Assembly: GCA_018114805.1 (NCBI GenBank) | Contig: CP073042.1 | Location: 2,666,001-2,730,000, forward strand | Source of the DNA: Candidatus Streptomyces philanthi | GTDB lineage: Bacteria > Actinomycetota > Actinomycetes > Streptomycetales > Streptomycetaceae | DNA length: 64,000 bases | Direction of reading: 5' to 3' | Shown: in pieces, positions 50,706 to 60,713 of the stretch | Numbering within the stretch: position 1 is the first letter of the stretch | Layout: each line of letters opens with the position of its first letter | Made by a program: the position numbers and the translations under genes | Notes under the pieces: model-generated | What the model saw: only the letters and a program-made list of their open reading frames with translations | What the model was told of the DNA's origin: nothing | Database searches by the model: none

Positions 50706-51272
50706 TCAGGCGTACCGCACGAACCCGTCGGTGGCGATCTTCAGGTCCAGGGCCGCGAGTTCGACGCCCTCGCCGAACCGCCCGCACAGGCTGCCTTGGA
50801 ACTCGCCGTCGCGGGGCGCGGTGCGCAAGGTCCAGGTGCCGTCGCGTGGGTCGATCAGCAGGTAGGCCGGAATGCCGGCGTCCGCGTACCAGGTGACCAT
50901 GCACCGGGTGTCCTTGGTGCTGTTGCCCTTGGAAACGACCTCCACGACCAGTTCCACGTCCGCCGGATCAGCCAACCAGTCGTCCGACTCACCAAACGCG
51001 GCATCGCAGACCACGACGTCGGGAGTGGCGTAGTCGTCGGCATCGTCCGGGAGGGAGACGGAGGCGACCTGGAAGGCGTCCAGATGGGCGGGCAGACTGC
51101 CCAGCAGTTGCTTGGCGACCGCGTTGATGATGCCCGCGTGCTTGCCGCACGGAGGCGGGGTGGTCACGAGCGCCCCCCTGATGATCTCGACGCGCAGAGC
51201 GCTGGCCTCCTCCGCGGCCTCAGCGGCGCGGCGCAGCGGTGTCAGGACCCGCTCGGCGGGCGAAAGGGCCAT
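50706..51272 (-). CDS. Uma2-family (restriction-endonuclease-like fold) protein
   Basis: 188 residues from ATG 51272, with GGGAG upstream. PD-(D/E)XK-type pattern of the Uma2/DUF820 family: RVEIIRGALVTTPPP, GKHAGIINAVAKQLLGSL, YATPDVVVCDAAFGE (catalytic Asp), VELVVEVVSKGNSTKDTRC (Glu, with Lys in the following turn) and WYADAGIPAYLLIDPRDGTW. Streptomyces carry many copies; their DNA target and role are not established. Intact and apparently alone. Confidence 0.9.
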   Translation of the reverse strand: MALSPAERVLTPLRRAAEAAEEASALRVEIIRGALVTTPPPCGKHAGIINAVAKQLLGSLPAHLDAFQVASVSLPDDADDYATPDVVVCDAAFGESDDWLADPADVELVVEVVSKGNSTKDTRCMVTWYADAGIPAYLLIDPRDGTWTLRTAPRDGEFQGSLCGRFGEGVELAALDLKIATDGFVRYA

Positions 51273-51428
51273 AGCCGGCACTCCCTTCTCCCGCGGAAAC
51301 AGTAGTCGCGACACCGTGCGTGAGCTGGGGGCTTGAGCACGCCACGGGACCGACCTGACCATGCCCCCGCCACGCGCGGAGAGCCCCCTCCCGAGGAACC
51401 CTCGGCCCGCCCCGGCCCCGCACGCCAC

Positions 51429-52104
51429 CTACGCGGCAGCGTGGGAGGCGTGCTCCGCCGGGGCGTCGCCGGGTGAATCCGGGCCCGCCCCGGCGGCCTC
51501 CGCCTGCCCGCCCGTCGCCAGGCGACGCTTCAGTCGGTCCCGGGCCTGCGGCCACTCGTCGGCGAGCATCGAGTAGTACACGCTGTCCCGCCAGGAGCCA
51601 TCCGGCATGGCCATGTGGCGGCGGAGCACGCCCTCGCGGTGGGCGCCGGGGCGGGCTATCGCCTCCTGGAAGCGCGCGTTGAGGTGGTGGGTCTTCCACT
51701 GCACGCGGCCGATACACAACTCCTCGAACGCGTGGGTGAGCAGGAGCAGCTTGGCCTCGGTGTTCACCGCCGTGCGCCACACCTGTCGGCCGTACCAGGT
51801 GCCGCCTATCTCCAGCCGCTCGTCGCGCACGCTGATGTCGAGGTAGGACGTCTGGCCGACGGCGCGGCCCGTCTCGCGCAGCACGGCCGCCCACAGGACG
51901 GCCCCCTTGGCCCCGTCGGCGAGCTGCCCCGCGACGATCTCGCGCAGCTCGGCCTCCGTGCGCGGCATGGGGTGGTTGAGCCAGCGCCAGACCTCCTCGT
52001 CGCCGCCGCCGGCGCGGAAGAGGTCCGGCACGGTCGAGGGTCAACGGCTCCAGCCGCACAGTGTGGCCCTCAAGAATCCTGGGGACGGGCTTCACGGAGA
52101 GCAT
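51429..52104 (-). pseudogene. GNAT acetyltransferase of the RimJ type, one frameshift
   Basis: ATG 52104 begins VKPVPRILEGHTVRLEPLTL; near 52035 the frame changes to VPDLFRAGGGDEEVWRWLNH. The rest is good RimJ/DUF-type GNAT: GRAVGQTSYLDISVRDERLE, IGGTWYGRQVWRTAVNTEAK (acetyl-CoA site), GRVQWKTHHLNARFQEAIAR, GVLRRHMAMPDGSWRDSVYY. It would acetylate a protein N-terminus or a small amine. About 225 codons. Confidence 0.8.
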
Positions 52105-52286
52105 GCGAGAAGGCTAACCCGCTTACGTACTAGCGCTAAGAGATTTTTGCCCTAGATCAAAATGCCGAGTGCGCGCCCCCAGAGCTGACCCAGCACCCCA
52201 ACGCCCGCCCCGGCCCGGCCCGGCCCGCGTGGGACAGGCCGACGCGGGCTGGGGCGGGTTGGGGCGGGCCGACGGGGGCGGGCGGG

Positions 52287-53611
52287 TCAGGCCCGCGTGC
52301 CGCACAGGGTCTGGTCGAGCAGGCTCTGGAGGGAGCGCTCGGCCTTCATCAGCCACGCGTCGTCGGACGCCTTGCCGCTGGCCGCGATCACCACGCCGCG
52401 CTTGCCGTCGGCGGTGAAGCCGGTGCGTACGGTGCCGCCCTCGACGTCACCGCCATGGCCCCAGCGGTACCCGCCGCAGGCCAGCGGCTGACGCATCAGC
52501 CCGAGCCCGTACCGCAGCCCCGGCATGATCTGGTCGAAGTCCGCCGACACGGGGACGACCTCGCGCATCTCCCCGAGCTGCTCGGCCGGCAGCAGTCGCG
52601 GGTCAGCAGCGCGATGCAGAAGCGGTCCAGGTCGCGCTCGGTGGTCACCAGCGCGCCCGCCGCATCCCCCCCAGGACATGTTGCGCACCGTGGTGTCCGT
52701 GAGCAGCTGCGAACCGGGGAACGCTGGTAGATGTCGGCGTGCGGGCCCCGCAGGTACGGGTCGTCGCCCGGCGCGTAGGTGCCCTTCAGGCCGAGCGGCT
52801 TCACGATCCGCTGTCTGACCTCCTGGCCCCACGGCCGCCCCGTGACCTTCTCGATGATCATTCCGAGGAGCACGTAGCCGGAGTTGGAGTAGTTCCAGTT
52901 GGGCGTGGGGTCGTCGGGGTCGGCCGGGTCGAAGTCCGGCTTGTGGCGCAGGGCGCCGACGATGAGCTGCTCCGGCTCCAGGTGCTCCAGCCTCGTCCGC
53001 TCGAAGTCGGCGGCGGTGTTCCCAGTATCCTCGGTGCGGTCGTAGTTGTACAGGCCGCTGGTGTGCTGGAGCAGGTGTCGGATCGTGATGCGCCGGCTGT
53101 CGTTGCCGTTCCCGCTGATCAGGCCGGGCAGCCAGTCGTGGACGGTGTCGTCGAGCGACAGCTCGCCCTCGGCGACGAGTTGGAGGACGACGACGGCGAC
53201 GAACGACTTGGTGGTGCTCCCGCCACGGAAGGAAGCCCCGGCCGGCACGGGGCGGCCCGTGTTCAGCTTCGCCTAGCCGGCCCGGGCGGTGGTGTGCCGG
53301 GCGCCGTCGCGCACGTCCACCGACACGTTGACGTACCCAGCCTCGCGCAGCGTGCGCTCCACGGCCCGCCGCAGTTGCCGCTGGGTGAGCGGCTCGCGCG
53401 GCGCCTCGCGGATCGGCGGTGTCGGAAGCGGCGGTCCCAACGCCCGTTCCAGGCTCCGTGCTCCCCGTGGTGGCGGGGCCTGTCGGGCGGACGGCGCGCG
53501 AGTGCCGTCTGCGGCGAGCGCGGGCGCGGAGGCCGCGAGTCCGGTGATCGTCGCGACCAGTGCGACGGCGGTGGTCAGGCGTACGCGGGGCGTTTGGGTG
53601 CGTGGGTTCAT
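52287..53611 (-). pseudogene. Secreted class C beta-lactamase-like serine hydrolase, stop and frameshifts
   Basis: ATG 53611 starts a signal peptide (VRLTTAVALVATITGLAASA). The TAG at 53273-53275 interrupts HTTARAG-stop-AKLNTGRPVP. The D-Ala-D-Ala carboxypeptidase/beta-lactamase motifs are all present in the reconstructed protein: SxxK in FRGGSTTKSFVAVV, YSN in PNWNYSNSGYVLLG and HGG in YRWGHGGDVEGGTV. Frame changes lie near 52720, 52665 and 52600 within 130 bases (YQR to FPGSQLL; MSWGG to AAGALVTTERD; ALLT to DPRLLPAEQ). About 440 codons. The cluster of three frame changes could be a region of poor sequence. Confidence 0.8.
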
Positions 53612-53865
53612 GGCCTCGAGCGTGCCGGCCGGGCCGGTGCGCGGCCATGCAGAGAGCGCCCCAACGCGCTGGGGGATAAACCGAGTTCACTCTGACGCAC
53701 CTGGCGACACACACGACGGGGACCCTGCTCCTACAACCCACGTGCCCCGATGAGCCCCGGCCGCTGCCCCCGACCTGGTCACGGCTCGGGCCACGGGTGA
53801 GCCGGGGGCGGCGGGGAGGGGGCGCGCACGCCCCGGGTGGACCGTGGCGAGCGCGCCCCCGCCGC

Positions 53866-54561
53866 TCAGGTCGCGCGGAGCCCGGCCGCGATGGCGTCGA
53901 TGTCGGCCGGGCTGCCGGTCATGATCGTGAGCACGTGCTCCGTGACCGTCTCCAGCGGCCAGTTCCACCAAGCCGCCCGCAGCAGCCGTGCCACGTCCTC
54001 GTCCGCGTACCGCTGCTTGACGATACGGGCCGGGTTGCCGCCGACGATCGTGTACGGCGGCACGTCGGAGACGACCACGGAGCCGGTGGCGATGATCGCG
54101 CCGTCGCCGATGGTCACGCCGGGCATCACAGTCACGCCCCGCCCGAACCACACGTCGTTGCCGACCACGGTGTCGCCCCGGCTCTCGATCTCCCCGAACA
54201 CGTGGGCCGTGCGCTCGGCCCACGTCCCGCTGGAGATGGTGAACGGGAAGGTGGACACGCCGTGCGTGGCGTGGTTCACACCTGCCATGACGAACCTCGT
54301 GTCGGTGGCGATCGCGCAGTACCTGCCGATGACCAGCCGCTCGGGCCCGTACGCGTAGAGCACGTTGCGTTCCTGGAAGGACTCCGCGTGCTCCGGGTCG
54401 TCGTAGTACGTGAACTCCCCGACCTCGATGCGCGGGTCGGTCACCAACGGTTTGAGCAGCACCACCCGCTCGTGTTCGGGCAGCGGGTGCAGCACGGTGG
54501 GGTCGGGGACCCGCACCTCCCCCGGCTGCCGCTCGGCCTGTCGCGGGTCCTGCTCGGGCAT
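53866..54561 (-). CDS. Vat-type xenobiotic O-acetyltransferase (hexapeptide repeat)
   Basis: 231 residues from ATG 54561; AAGGAC lies 8 bases upstream, making it better than GTG 54567. Left-handed beta-helix enzyme of the streptogramin/chloramphenicol (Vat/CatB) type. Signature sequence VGEFTYYDDPEHAESFQERN, IGRYCAIATDTRFVMAG with the catalytic His in NHATHGVSTFPF, hexapeptides VVGNDVWFGRGVTVMPGVTI and GAIIATGSVVVSDVPPYTIV, and the closing GGNPARIVKQRY. It transfers acetyl from acetyl-CoA to a hydroxyl; the true substrate may not be an antibiotic. Intact. Confidence 0.9.
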   Translation of the reverse strand: MPEQDPRQAERQPGEVRVPDPTVLHPLPEHERVVLLKPLVTDPRIEVGEFTYYDDPEHAESFQERNVLYAYGPERLVIGRYCAIATDTRFVMAGVNHATHGVSTFPFTISSGTWAERTAHVFGEIESRGDTVVGNDVWFGRGVTVMPGVTIGDGAIIATGSVVVSDVPPYTIVGGNPARIVKQRYADEDVARLLRAAWWNWPLETVTEHVLTIMTGSPADIDAIAAGLRAT

Positions 54562-54622
54562 GGGCACGTCCTTCGGGTGGGGGGTGGCGGGCTGTCGGCG
54601 CGCGGCCGCGCCTCATCCTGCC

Positions 54623-56374
54623 TCAGCACGCCCTCCGGTTCGACGGAATATCCCTCGCGTCGGCGCAGGTCACGTCGTGCGCCGGCCGCCGCCCCGTGAC
54701 CAGGAAGTCGGTCACGAACCGGTCGCTGCAGGTGTTGGTGCCGCCCGCCATGTACGCGCCGTGCCCGGTCGCGTCCACCGACACCAAGCGCGCCCGGTCA
54801 GCGAACGCGCTCCGCAGCCGCAGCGCGCCGGAGTGCGGCGTCGACGCGTCGCGCAGGTTCTGCACGAGCAGCACGTTGGACGGGCCGCTGTCGGTGATCC
54901 GCGTCGCGGGCTCGCGCGGCGCGTACGGCCAGAACGCGCACGGCATGACGCTGGCCGGCATGCCGGCCGTGAGCGGGTGCCGGGCCCGGTCGTGGGCCAC
55001 GTTCCGCTCGTATGCGGGCAGCGAGCGCGGCCAGGAGACGTCGTTGCAGATGGTGGCGACGGCCACCGCGATGTTGTTGCGCAGGAACGCGTCGGTGGGC
55101 TGCGTCCCCGGCGCGGGCAGGGCGCCGCCTGTGCGCACCGCGTTGATCACCTGGGCGAGGAAGGCGAAGCGCGCCGGGCTGTTCATGCTGTCGAGCATCA
55201 CCTGGCGCAGGTGGTTGCCGGTGAGCCGGTCGGGGTTGGCGCCCGGTCACGGCAGCGGGTCGCGGTCCAGTTCGGCGGCGAGCCGCAGGAACAGCGGGCG
55301 CACCTGTTCGGGCCGGTCGGCCACGACGGGCCCGTTGGCGGGGTCGGTGGCCCAGGCCGCGAAGGCGGGGAAGGTGTCCTCGACGGCGATCGCGTAGTTC
55401 GCCTGCCACTGCCGCGCCACCCGCCGGGGGTTCGGGTCGTCGTTGCTGTCGAGCACCCAGTGGTCGGTGCGGTCGGGGAACATCCGCGCGTAGACGGACC
55501 CGGCGTACGTGCCGTACGAGTGGCCCCACGCGGAGAGCCTGTCCTCGCCCAACGCCTGCCGGATGCGGTCGATGTCCCTGGCCTCGTTGCGGATGCTAAT
55601 GTGGCGGACCAGCTCGCCGCCGTCGCGGGCGCAGGTCTCGGCGACGGTGTGGGCGCGGGTCACCGGCCCGGTGAGCCCGCCGTCCGCGTCGGGCCAGGCG
55701 CGCAGGTTGACGGTGGCGAGTTGCTCGTGCGTGAGGTCGCAGGTCACCGGGGTGCTGCTGCCCACGCCGCGCGGGTCGAACCCGATTAGGTCGTATGCGG
55801 CGCGCACGCTGTCCGGCAGCCGCTGCCCCTTGCCGGACGGCCCGTTCAGGCAGGAGTTGCCGGGGCCGCCCGGGATCAGGAGCAGGGCGCCGCGCCGGTC
55901 CCCCGGCCGCTCGCTGCGGATGCGGGAGACGGCGATGTCGATCTGCCAGCCGTTCGGGCGGGCGTAGTCGAGTGGCACCCTGACGGTGGCGCACTCCTGT
56001 CGCGGGTTCGCGCCCTCGACCGCGCACCGATGCCAGTCCAGCGCCCCGCCCCGCGCACCGGACCCGCCGGACCCGCCCGCCGGTCACGCCGCCTCGGCCG
56101 GGTTCGCGGCCCCGAGCAGGGAGGCGGCCAGCACCAAACCGAGCGCCGGCACGGACAGCCGAGCCGCCCTCCCGCGCGGCGCGCGGCGTCGGGCCGGCGG
56201 GTGGGGGGCCACGGGCGCAGCCCTGGTCGCCGGCGGGGTCCCGGCTCCGGCACCGGCTCCGGTCCCGGCCGCGGGCACGGGTCCGGTGCGTCCGCCCGTG
56301 CCGCGCGCCGGGCGGTCGGCCCGCCCGTCCGCGCCGTACCGGGACTGACCGTGTTCACTGTGTCGATGTGTCAT
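54623..56374 (-). pseudogene. Secreted tripeptidyl-aminopeptidase-like alpha/beta hydrolase, two in-frame TGA
   Basis: 584 codons in a single frame from ATG 56374. A long Arg/Gly-rich start precedes the signal helix (LSVPALGLVLAASLLGAANP). Then TGA at 56084-56086, and the mature enzyme: ALDWHRCAVEGANPRQECA, VRVPLDYARPNGWQIDIAVS, oxyanion region LLLIPGGPGNSCLNGP, GFDPRGVGSSTPV, nucleophile Ser in AWGHSYGTYAGSVYA, TGA at 55247-55249 where Trp is expected (RDPLP-stop-PGANPDRL), and the TAP-like C-terminal domain with VLLVQNLRDASTPHSGALRL and catalytic His in VDATGHGAYM. Related to the SlpD/SlpE mycelial peptidases of Streptomyces. Confidence 0.8.
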
Positions 56375-56811
56375 GCCGTCGACACTCTCCCGGAACGGGA
56401 GGCTCAGCCAGTGGGACCAGGTCGCCGAAGACCGGGGTGGCTACCCCCCTTGCTGGCCAGCACAGTTGCCCCGTAGACGGGCGTTCCCGAGCGCCCGGCG
56501 ACCACCCCGCCACCGCGCTCGCCCGCACCCAAATCCCGGTGCCGGGGCAGGGTTTGACCGTCGCGCGGGCGGTACGCGGGCCACGGGCCGGGGCGCGGGC
56601 CGACCACCGGGCGCGTCCGGGACGGCATAGGCGGGTCAGCGCACGCTGACCGTCGACTTGCCAATTCCGCTTTTCGCGCGCCAGGTTGGGGGCCCCACGC
56701 GCTACGTGGTCAGGGCCTCGCGGGCAACCTTTTGGGCGGGCGGCTCGTCACTTACCGAAAGGCGCGACCGCACAACGCGCGCGTGATCGACATCTATATG
56801 GGGGTAACCAC
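56375..56811. other. Non-coding gap between divergent secreted-protein genes
   Basis: 437 bases between the peptidase start and the AMIN-like gene start. No convincing gene. It must contain both divergent promoters. The section at 56652-56680 (TTGCCAATTCCGCTTTTCGC) is relatively AT-rich and a plausible promoter area. Confidence 0.45.
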
Positions 56812-57396
56812 ATGCGACGGTGGGGCACTGCACTGGCCGCGATCGTGTTGGCGAGCGCCGGTCTGGCGGCGACCGTCACTACGGCCAACGCTGCCACGCC
56901 CGCAGCGACGACGGCGAGCACCGACCGCGACCCGATCTGGGGCAGCGGCGACAAGACCGCCGAGCCGACGGACTACCGCCCGCTGGAGAACATCAGGGCC
57001 GGTCAGCACGCCTGCTTCGACCGCCTGGTCTTCGACGTCCGCGGCACCGGCGACCAACCGATCGGCTACCGCGTCGGCTACGTCGACGAGCTGCGCCAGG
57101 ACGGTTCCGGCGACCTGATCAAGGTCGGCGGCGGCGCCATACTGGAGGTGCGCGCCACGGCACCGAGCTACGACCCGGAGACCGGCGGCGCCACCTACCA
57201 GGGCCGGGCCGGCCAGCCGCTGCCCGGCGTGAACCTGACCGGCTTCAAGACCTTCAAGGACGCCCGCTTCGGCAGCAGCTTCGAGGGCGACACGCAAATC
57301 GGCCTCGGCGTGCGCGCCAGGCTTCCGTTCCGGGTGACGCAGACCGCCAACCACCTGGTCGTGGACGTCGCCCACTCCTGGACCGCCACGCGCTGA
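56812..57396 (+). CDS. Secreted AMIN-like domain protein
   Basis: 194 residues from ATG 56812, with GGGGG 7 bases upstream. Signal peptide TALAAIVLASAGLAATVTTA with cleavage near ANAATPA; no lipobox. The mature domain is AMIN-like: ACFDRLVFDVRGTGDQPIGY, RVGYVDELRQDGSGDLIKVG, GGAILEVRATAPSY and FGSSFEGDTQIGLGVRARLP. AMIN-type domains bind cell-wall components in other secreted proteins; here the domain stands alone. Function unknown. Intact, followed by a good terminator. Confidence 0.85.
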   Translation: MRRWGTALAAIVLASAGLAATVTTANAATPAATTASTDRDPIWGSGDKTAEPTDYRPLENIRAGQHACFDRLVFDVRGTGDQPIGYRVGYVDELRQDGSGDLIKVGGGAILEVRATAPSYDPETGGATYQGRAGQPLPGVNLTGFKTFKDARFGSSFEGDTQIGLGVRARLPFRVTQTANHLVVDVAHSWTATR

Positions 57397-57478
57397 CGCC
57401 GGGGGCCAGGCCCCCGGACACGCCGCCGCGACCGGCGGGCAGGCACCACGGCTGACCCCGTCGCGGCTGATCCACCTG

Positions 57479-57504
57479 GCCCCGGCCCCTCCTCGGGCCG
57501 GGGC
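57479..57504. terminator. Terminator after the AMIN-like gene
   Basis: GCCCCGGCCC (57479-57488) and GGGCCGGGGC (57495-57504) form a perfect 10-base stem with loop CTCCTC, 82 bases past the stop. Confidence 0.75.
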
Positions 57505-57597
57505 AAGCCCACGCCCGGCCGCTGGCGCCCGTCGGTCGGCCCGCCCTGGCCCGCTCCCCGCTCGCCAGCTCGCCGCACCGGCCCCCTCCCCCGCTCC

Positions 57598-58269
57598 CTA
57601 CTCCGGCCCGTCCCCCGACCCATCCGCCGCCTTGCGTGCCAGCAGGTACGCCTGCGGGGTGCGCTCGGTCGGCTCGGCCTCGCGCACCAACGTGGCCTGT
57701 ACGTCCAACCCGGCGTCGGCCAGCAGCGATGTCATGCGGTCCGGCTGGAAGCGGTGGAAGTCCAGCGCGATCTCCCGGTCGAACGCCTCCGCCAGGTGCA
57801 GCGGCTCGTCGCCCACCTGGAAGGCGAGCAGCGCGTGGCCGCCCGGGGCCAGCACCCGGTGGAACTCGGCGAGCACCGTGGGCACCAGCTCGGGCGGCAT
57901 GTGGATGACCGAGTACCAGGCGACCAGGCCGGCCAACGCGCCGTCCGCCAGGTCGAGTGAGGCCATCTGCCCCTCGACGAACCGCAGCCCCGGGTAGGTA
58001 CGCCGGGCCAACGCGACCATCTCGGGGGACAGGTCGACGCCGAACACGTCGAGCCCGAGCCCGTGCAAATGCGCCGCCACCCGCCCCGGCCCGGGCCCCA
58101 CCTCCGCCACGAGACCGCCCCCGCCGGCCCGCACCACGTGCGCGAACGCCGCCAGCATCGCCGCGGCGAAGGGCTTGTTCGCCAGGTCGTCGCGGGCGAA
58201 TTCCTCGTAGGGGACGGCTATCGCGTCGTAACCGGCCCGGGTGGTCTGGAGGTACGAAGGTTCGGTCAT
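57598..58269 (-). CDS. SAM-dependent class I methyltransferase
   Basis: 223 residues from ATG 58269 (TEPSYLQTTRAGYDAIAVPY). Motif I is VAEVGPGPGRVAAHLHGLG, followed by the acidic post-motif FGVDLSPEMVALARRTYP, then FVEGQMASLDLADGALAGLV, WYSVIHMPPELVPTVLAEFH and VLAPGGHALLAFQVGDEPLH. The Methyltransf_25/11 pattern; small-molecule substrate unknown. Intact. It is followed by a 153-base gap and the epimerase-like gene lies upstream on the same strand, so they may or may not be co-transcribed. Confidence 0.9.
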   Translation of the reverse strand: MTEPSYLQTTRAGYDAIAVPYEEFARDDLANKPFAAAMLAAFAHVVRAGGGGLVAEVGPGPGRVAAHLHGLGLDVFGVDLSPEMVALARRTYPGLRFVEGQMASLDLADGALAGLVAWYSVIHMPPELVPTVLAEFHRVLAPGGHALLAFQVGDEPLHLAEAFDREIALDFHRFQPDRMTSLLADAGLDVQATLVREAEPTERTPQAYLLARKAADGSGDGPE

Positions 58270-58422
58270 GGGCGGGACCCTAACCCCCGCCTCCGAGATT
58301 CCCCGCCCGCCCCCACTGACCAGCCCCCCACCCACCAGGCGCCCTCCCCGGCGCCCCGCGCCCCGCCGGGCCGGCCTCCCCGGCCCGGGCCCCCTCCGGC
58401 CACCGTCCCGCCGGGCGTCCGC

Positions 58423-59452
58423 TCAGCCCGGCCGGTGGCCGTGGACCGTGCCCCCGCCGCCCTCGCCAACCGCCGCCGCGCGCAGCGCCCGGGCCTCCTT
58501 CGCCGGGTCCAGGCCCACCCGGGAGCGGTCCGGGCGGTGGGGGGCGACCCCGCCGATGTCCCGGAGCCAGCGCCAGGTGTCGGCCACGGTCTGCTCCACG
58601 GGCCGGCAGCGCAGCCCCGCCGCCACCGCTAGGGAGACGTCCGTACGGTGCAGCGCGTGGTACAGCTCCCCCGCCGCCGCCCACACGGGCAGCTCCGTCC
58701 ACGGCTCGATGCCCGCGGCCAACACCGCCCCCGCGTCCAGCCAGCGCAGCGTCGCCCCACCGCCGGTCACCCGCGCGCACGCCACGAGCAGCTCGCCCAT
58801 GGTGGCGTGCCCCGAGGGGCTGATCACGTTGTACGGGCCGCCCAGGCCGGCCGCGCCCGCGTCCAGGCACCAGGAGGCCAGGTCGCGCACGTCCACGTAC
58901 TGCAGGGCCAACTCCCGTGGGCCCGGGGCCAACACGGTCCCGCCGCGCGCCATCCGCCCCAGCCACCACGGCAGCCGCCCGATGTTCTCGTACGGGCCGA
59001 GGATCAACCCGGCCCGCACCAGCAGCGCCCGTTCGCCGAACGCGTCGAGCGCGGCCAGTTCCCCGCCCCGCTTGGCCCGCGCGTAGTCCACGTCGTCGCC
59101 GTCGTCGGGCGAGGCATCCACCACCGGCCAGCTCTCGTCGTGCCCGGCCGCCGACGGGTACCGGTACACCGAGCCGCTGGATACGTACACGTACCGCCCG
59201 GCCGGCCAGCGCCCCGGCCGGCGCCTTGGACCAGGTGTCCACCACCAGGTCCCAGCCGCACCCCGCCACCGCCCCCTCGGTCAGGGCCGCGAGCCCGCCC
59301 TCGGCCGTCCGGTCGCCGAGCAGCACCTCGGCCCCGGGCGGCGCCGCGTGCCGCCCCCGGTGGAAGACCGTGACCTCCCAACCCCGCGCCAGGGCCGCCT
59401 CCGTCACGGCGCGCCCCACGAACTCCGTCCCGCCCAGCATCAGCAGTCTCAT
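58423..59452 (-). pseudogene. NAD-dependent epimerase/dehydratase-like protein, one frameshift
   Basis: ATG 59452 gives a typical extended-SDR start, MRLLMLGGTEFVGRAVTEAA, and VTVFHRGRH, GDRTAEGGLAAL, DLVVDTWSKAPAGALAGR. Near 59205 the frame changes to YVSSGSVYRYPSAAG, then YARAKRGGELAALDAFGERA (catalytic Tyr-x3-Lys in YARAK), GPYENIGRLPWWLGRMARGG and DVRDLASWCLDAG. About 343 codons. Proteins of this plan in Streptomyces are called NAD-dependent epimerases or reductases, with unknown substrate. Confidence 0.8.
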
Positions 59453-59613
59453 GCGTTCGACCCTGCCCGGCCCCGCGCCCCCGCGAAAGCCCCGCACGCC
59501 CACAGCGCAATCGCCCACAGCGCAACGGCCGCGCGCTCGGTCGCCCGCAGCCCGGCCACCGCGCGACAGCCCGCCCCCGCACGCCCCGCGCCCCGGCCGC
59601 TGCACACGACGAA

Positions 59614-59651
59614 GGCCCCGCCCCCTCGGACGTACCGAGTGGGGCGGGGCC
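59614..59651. terminator. Terminator of the haem operon
   Basis: GGCCCCGCCCCCTCGG (59614-59629) pairs with CCGAGTGGGGCGGGGCC (59635-59651) with one bulged base and loop ACGTA, 67 bases past the hemB stop on the minus strand. Confidence 0.85.
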
Positions 59652-59717
59652 CAGCGCGAGCCGGTCCAGGGCGGTCTCAGGGAGCCGCCCCCGGTCGGGC
59701 CGCCAGCGGTCCAGCCG

Positions 59718-60713
59718 TCAGCGCCCGCCGCGCAGCCAGCCGGCGACCTCCGTGGCCCAGTAGGTGAGGATCATGTCCGCGCCGGCCCGCCGCACGGACG
59801 TCAGCGTCTCCATGATCGCCCGGTCCCGCTCGATCCACCCGTTGGCGGCGGCCTCGACCATCGCGTACTCGCCGGAGATCTGGTACGCCGCGACCGGCAC
59901 CTGCGACGCGTCCGCGATCTGGCACAGGATGTCCAGGTACGGCAGCGCCGGCTTGACCATCACCATGTCCGCGCCCTCGGCGACGTCCAGGGACAGCTCG
60001 CGCAGCGCCTCGCGGGCGTTGGCCGGGTCCTGCTGGTAGGTCTTGCGGCCCCCCTGGAGCGAGGAGCCGACGGCCTGCCGGAACGGCCCGTAGAAGGCCG
60101 AGGAGTACTTGGCGGTGTACGCCAGGATCGACACGTCCTGGTGGCCCGCGCCGTCCAGCGCCTCGCGGATCACCCGGACCTGGCCGTCCATCATGCCGCT
60201 GGGCCCGACCGTGTGCGCGCCCGCGTCCGCCTGGGCGCGGGCCATCTGCGCGTACCGCTCCAGGGTCGCGTCGTTGTCCACCCGACCCTGCGCGTCCAGG
60301 ACGCCGCAGTGGCCGTGGTCGGTGTGCTCGTCCAGGCACAGGTCCGACATGATCACCAGGTCGTCGCCGACCTCGGCCCGCACGTCCCGCAGCGCCACCT
60401 GCAGGATGCCGTCCGGGTCGGTGCCGGGCGTGCCGACGGCGTCCTTCTTCGCGTCCTCCGGCACGCCGAACAGCATGATCCCGCCGACCCCGGCGGCCAC
60501 CGCCTCGGCGGCGGCCTTGCGCAACGTGTCCAGGGTGTGCTGCACGACGCCCGGCATCGACGCGATCGGCACCGGCTCGCTGACGCCCTCGCGGACGAAC
60601 GCCGGCAGAATCAGCTCGGCCGGGTCCAGCCGGGTCTCGGCCACCATGCGGCGCATGGCGGGGGTCGTACGCAACCGGCGGGGCCTGACCCCGGGGAAGC
60701 TGCCGTGGTCCAT
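59718..60713 (-). CDS. hemB: Delta-aminolevulinic acid dehydratase (porphobilinogen synthase)
   Basis: 331 residues from ATG 60713. Condenses two aminolevulinate molecules to porphobilinogen. The two catalytic lysines are Lys202 in [15 protein letters not shown] and the Schiff-base Lys254 in [13 protein letters not shown]. The metal region reads [15 protein letters not shown], with two rather than three cysteines, which points to the Mg-dependent rather than the zinc type. The ATG overlaps the hemD stop by one base (TGATG, 60711-60715). Intact; last gene of the operon. Confidence 0.97.
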   Translation of the reverse strand: MDHGSFPGVRPRRLRTTPAMRRMVAETRLDPAELILPAFVREGVSEPVPIASMPGVVQHTLDTLRKAAAEAVAAGVGGIMLFGVPEDAKKDAVGTPGTDPDGILQVALRDVRAEVGDDLVIMSDLCLDEHTDHGHCGVLDAQGRVDNDATLERYAQMARAQADAGAHTVGPSGMMDGQVRVIREALDGAGHQDVSILAYTAKYSSAFYGPFRQAVGSSLQGGRKTYQQDPANAREALRELSLDVAEGADMVMVKPALPYLDILCQIADASQVPVAAYQISGEYAMVEAAANGWIERDRAIMETLTSVRRAGADMILTYWATEVAGWLRGGR

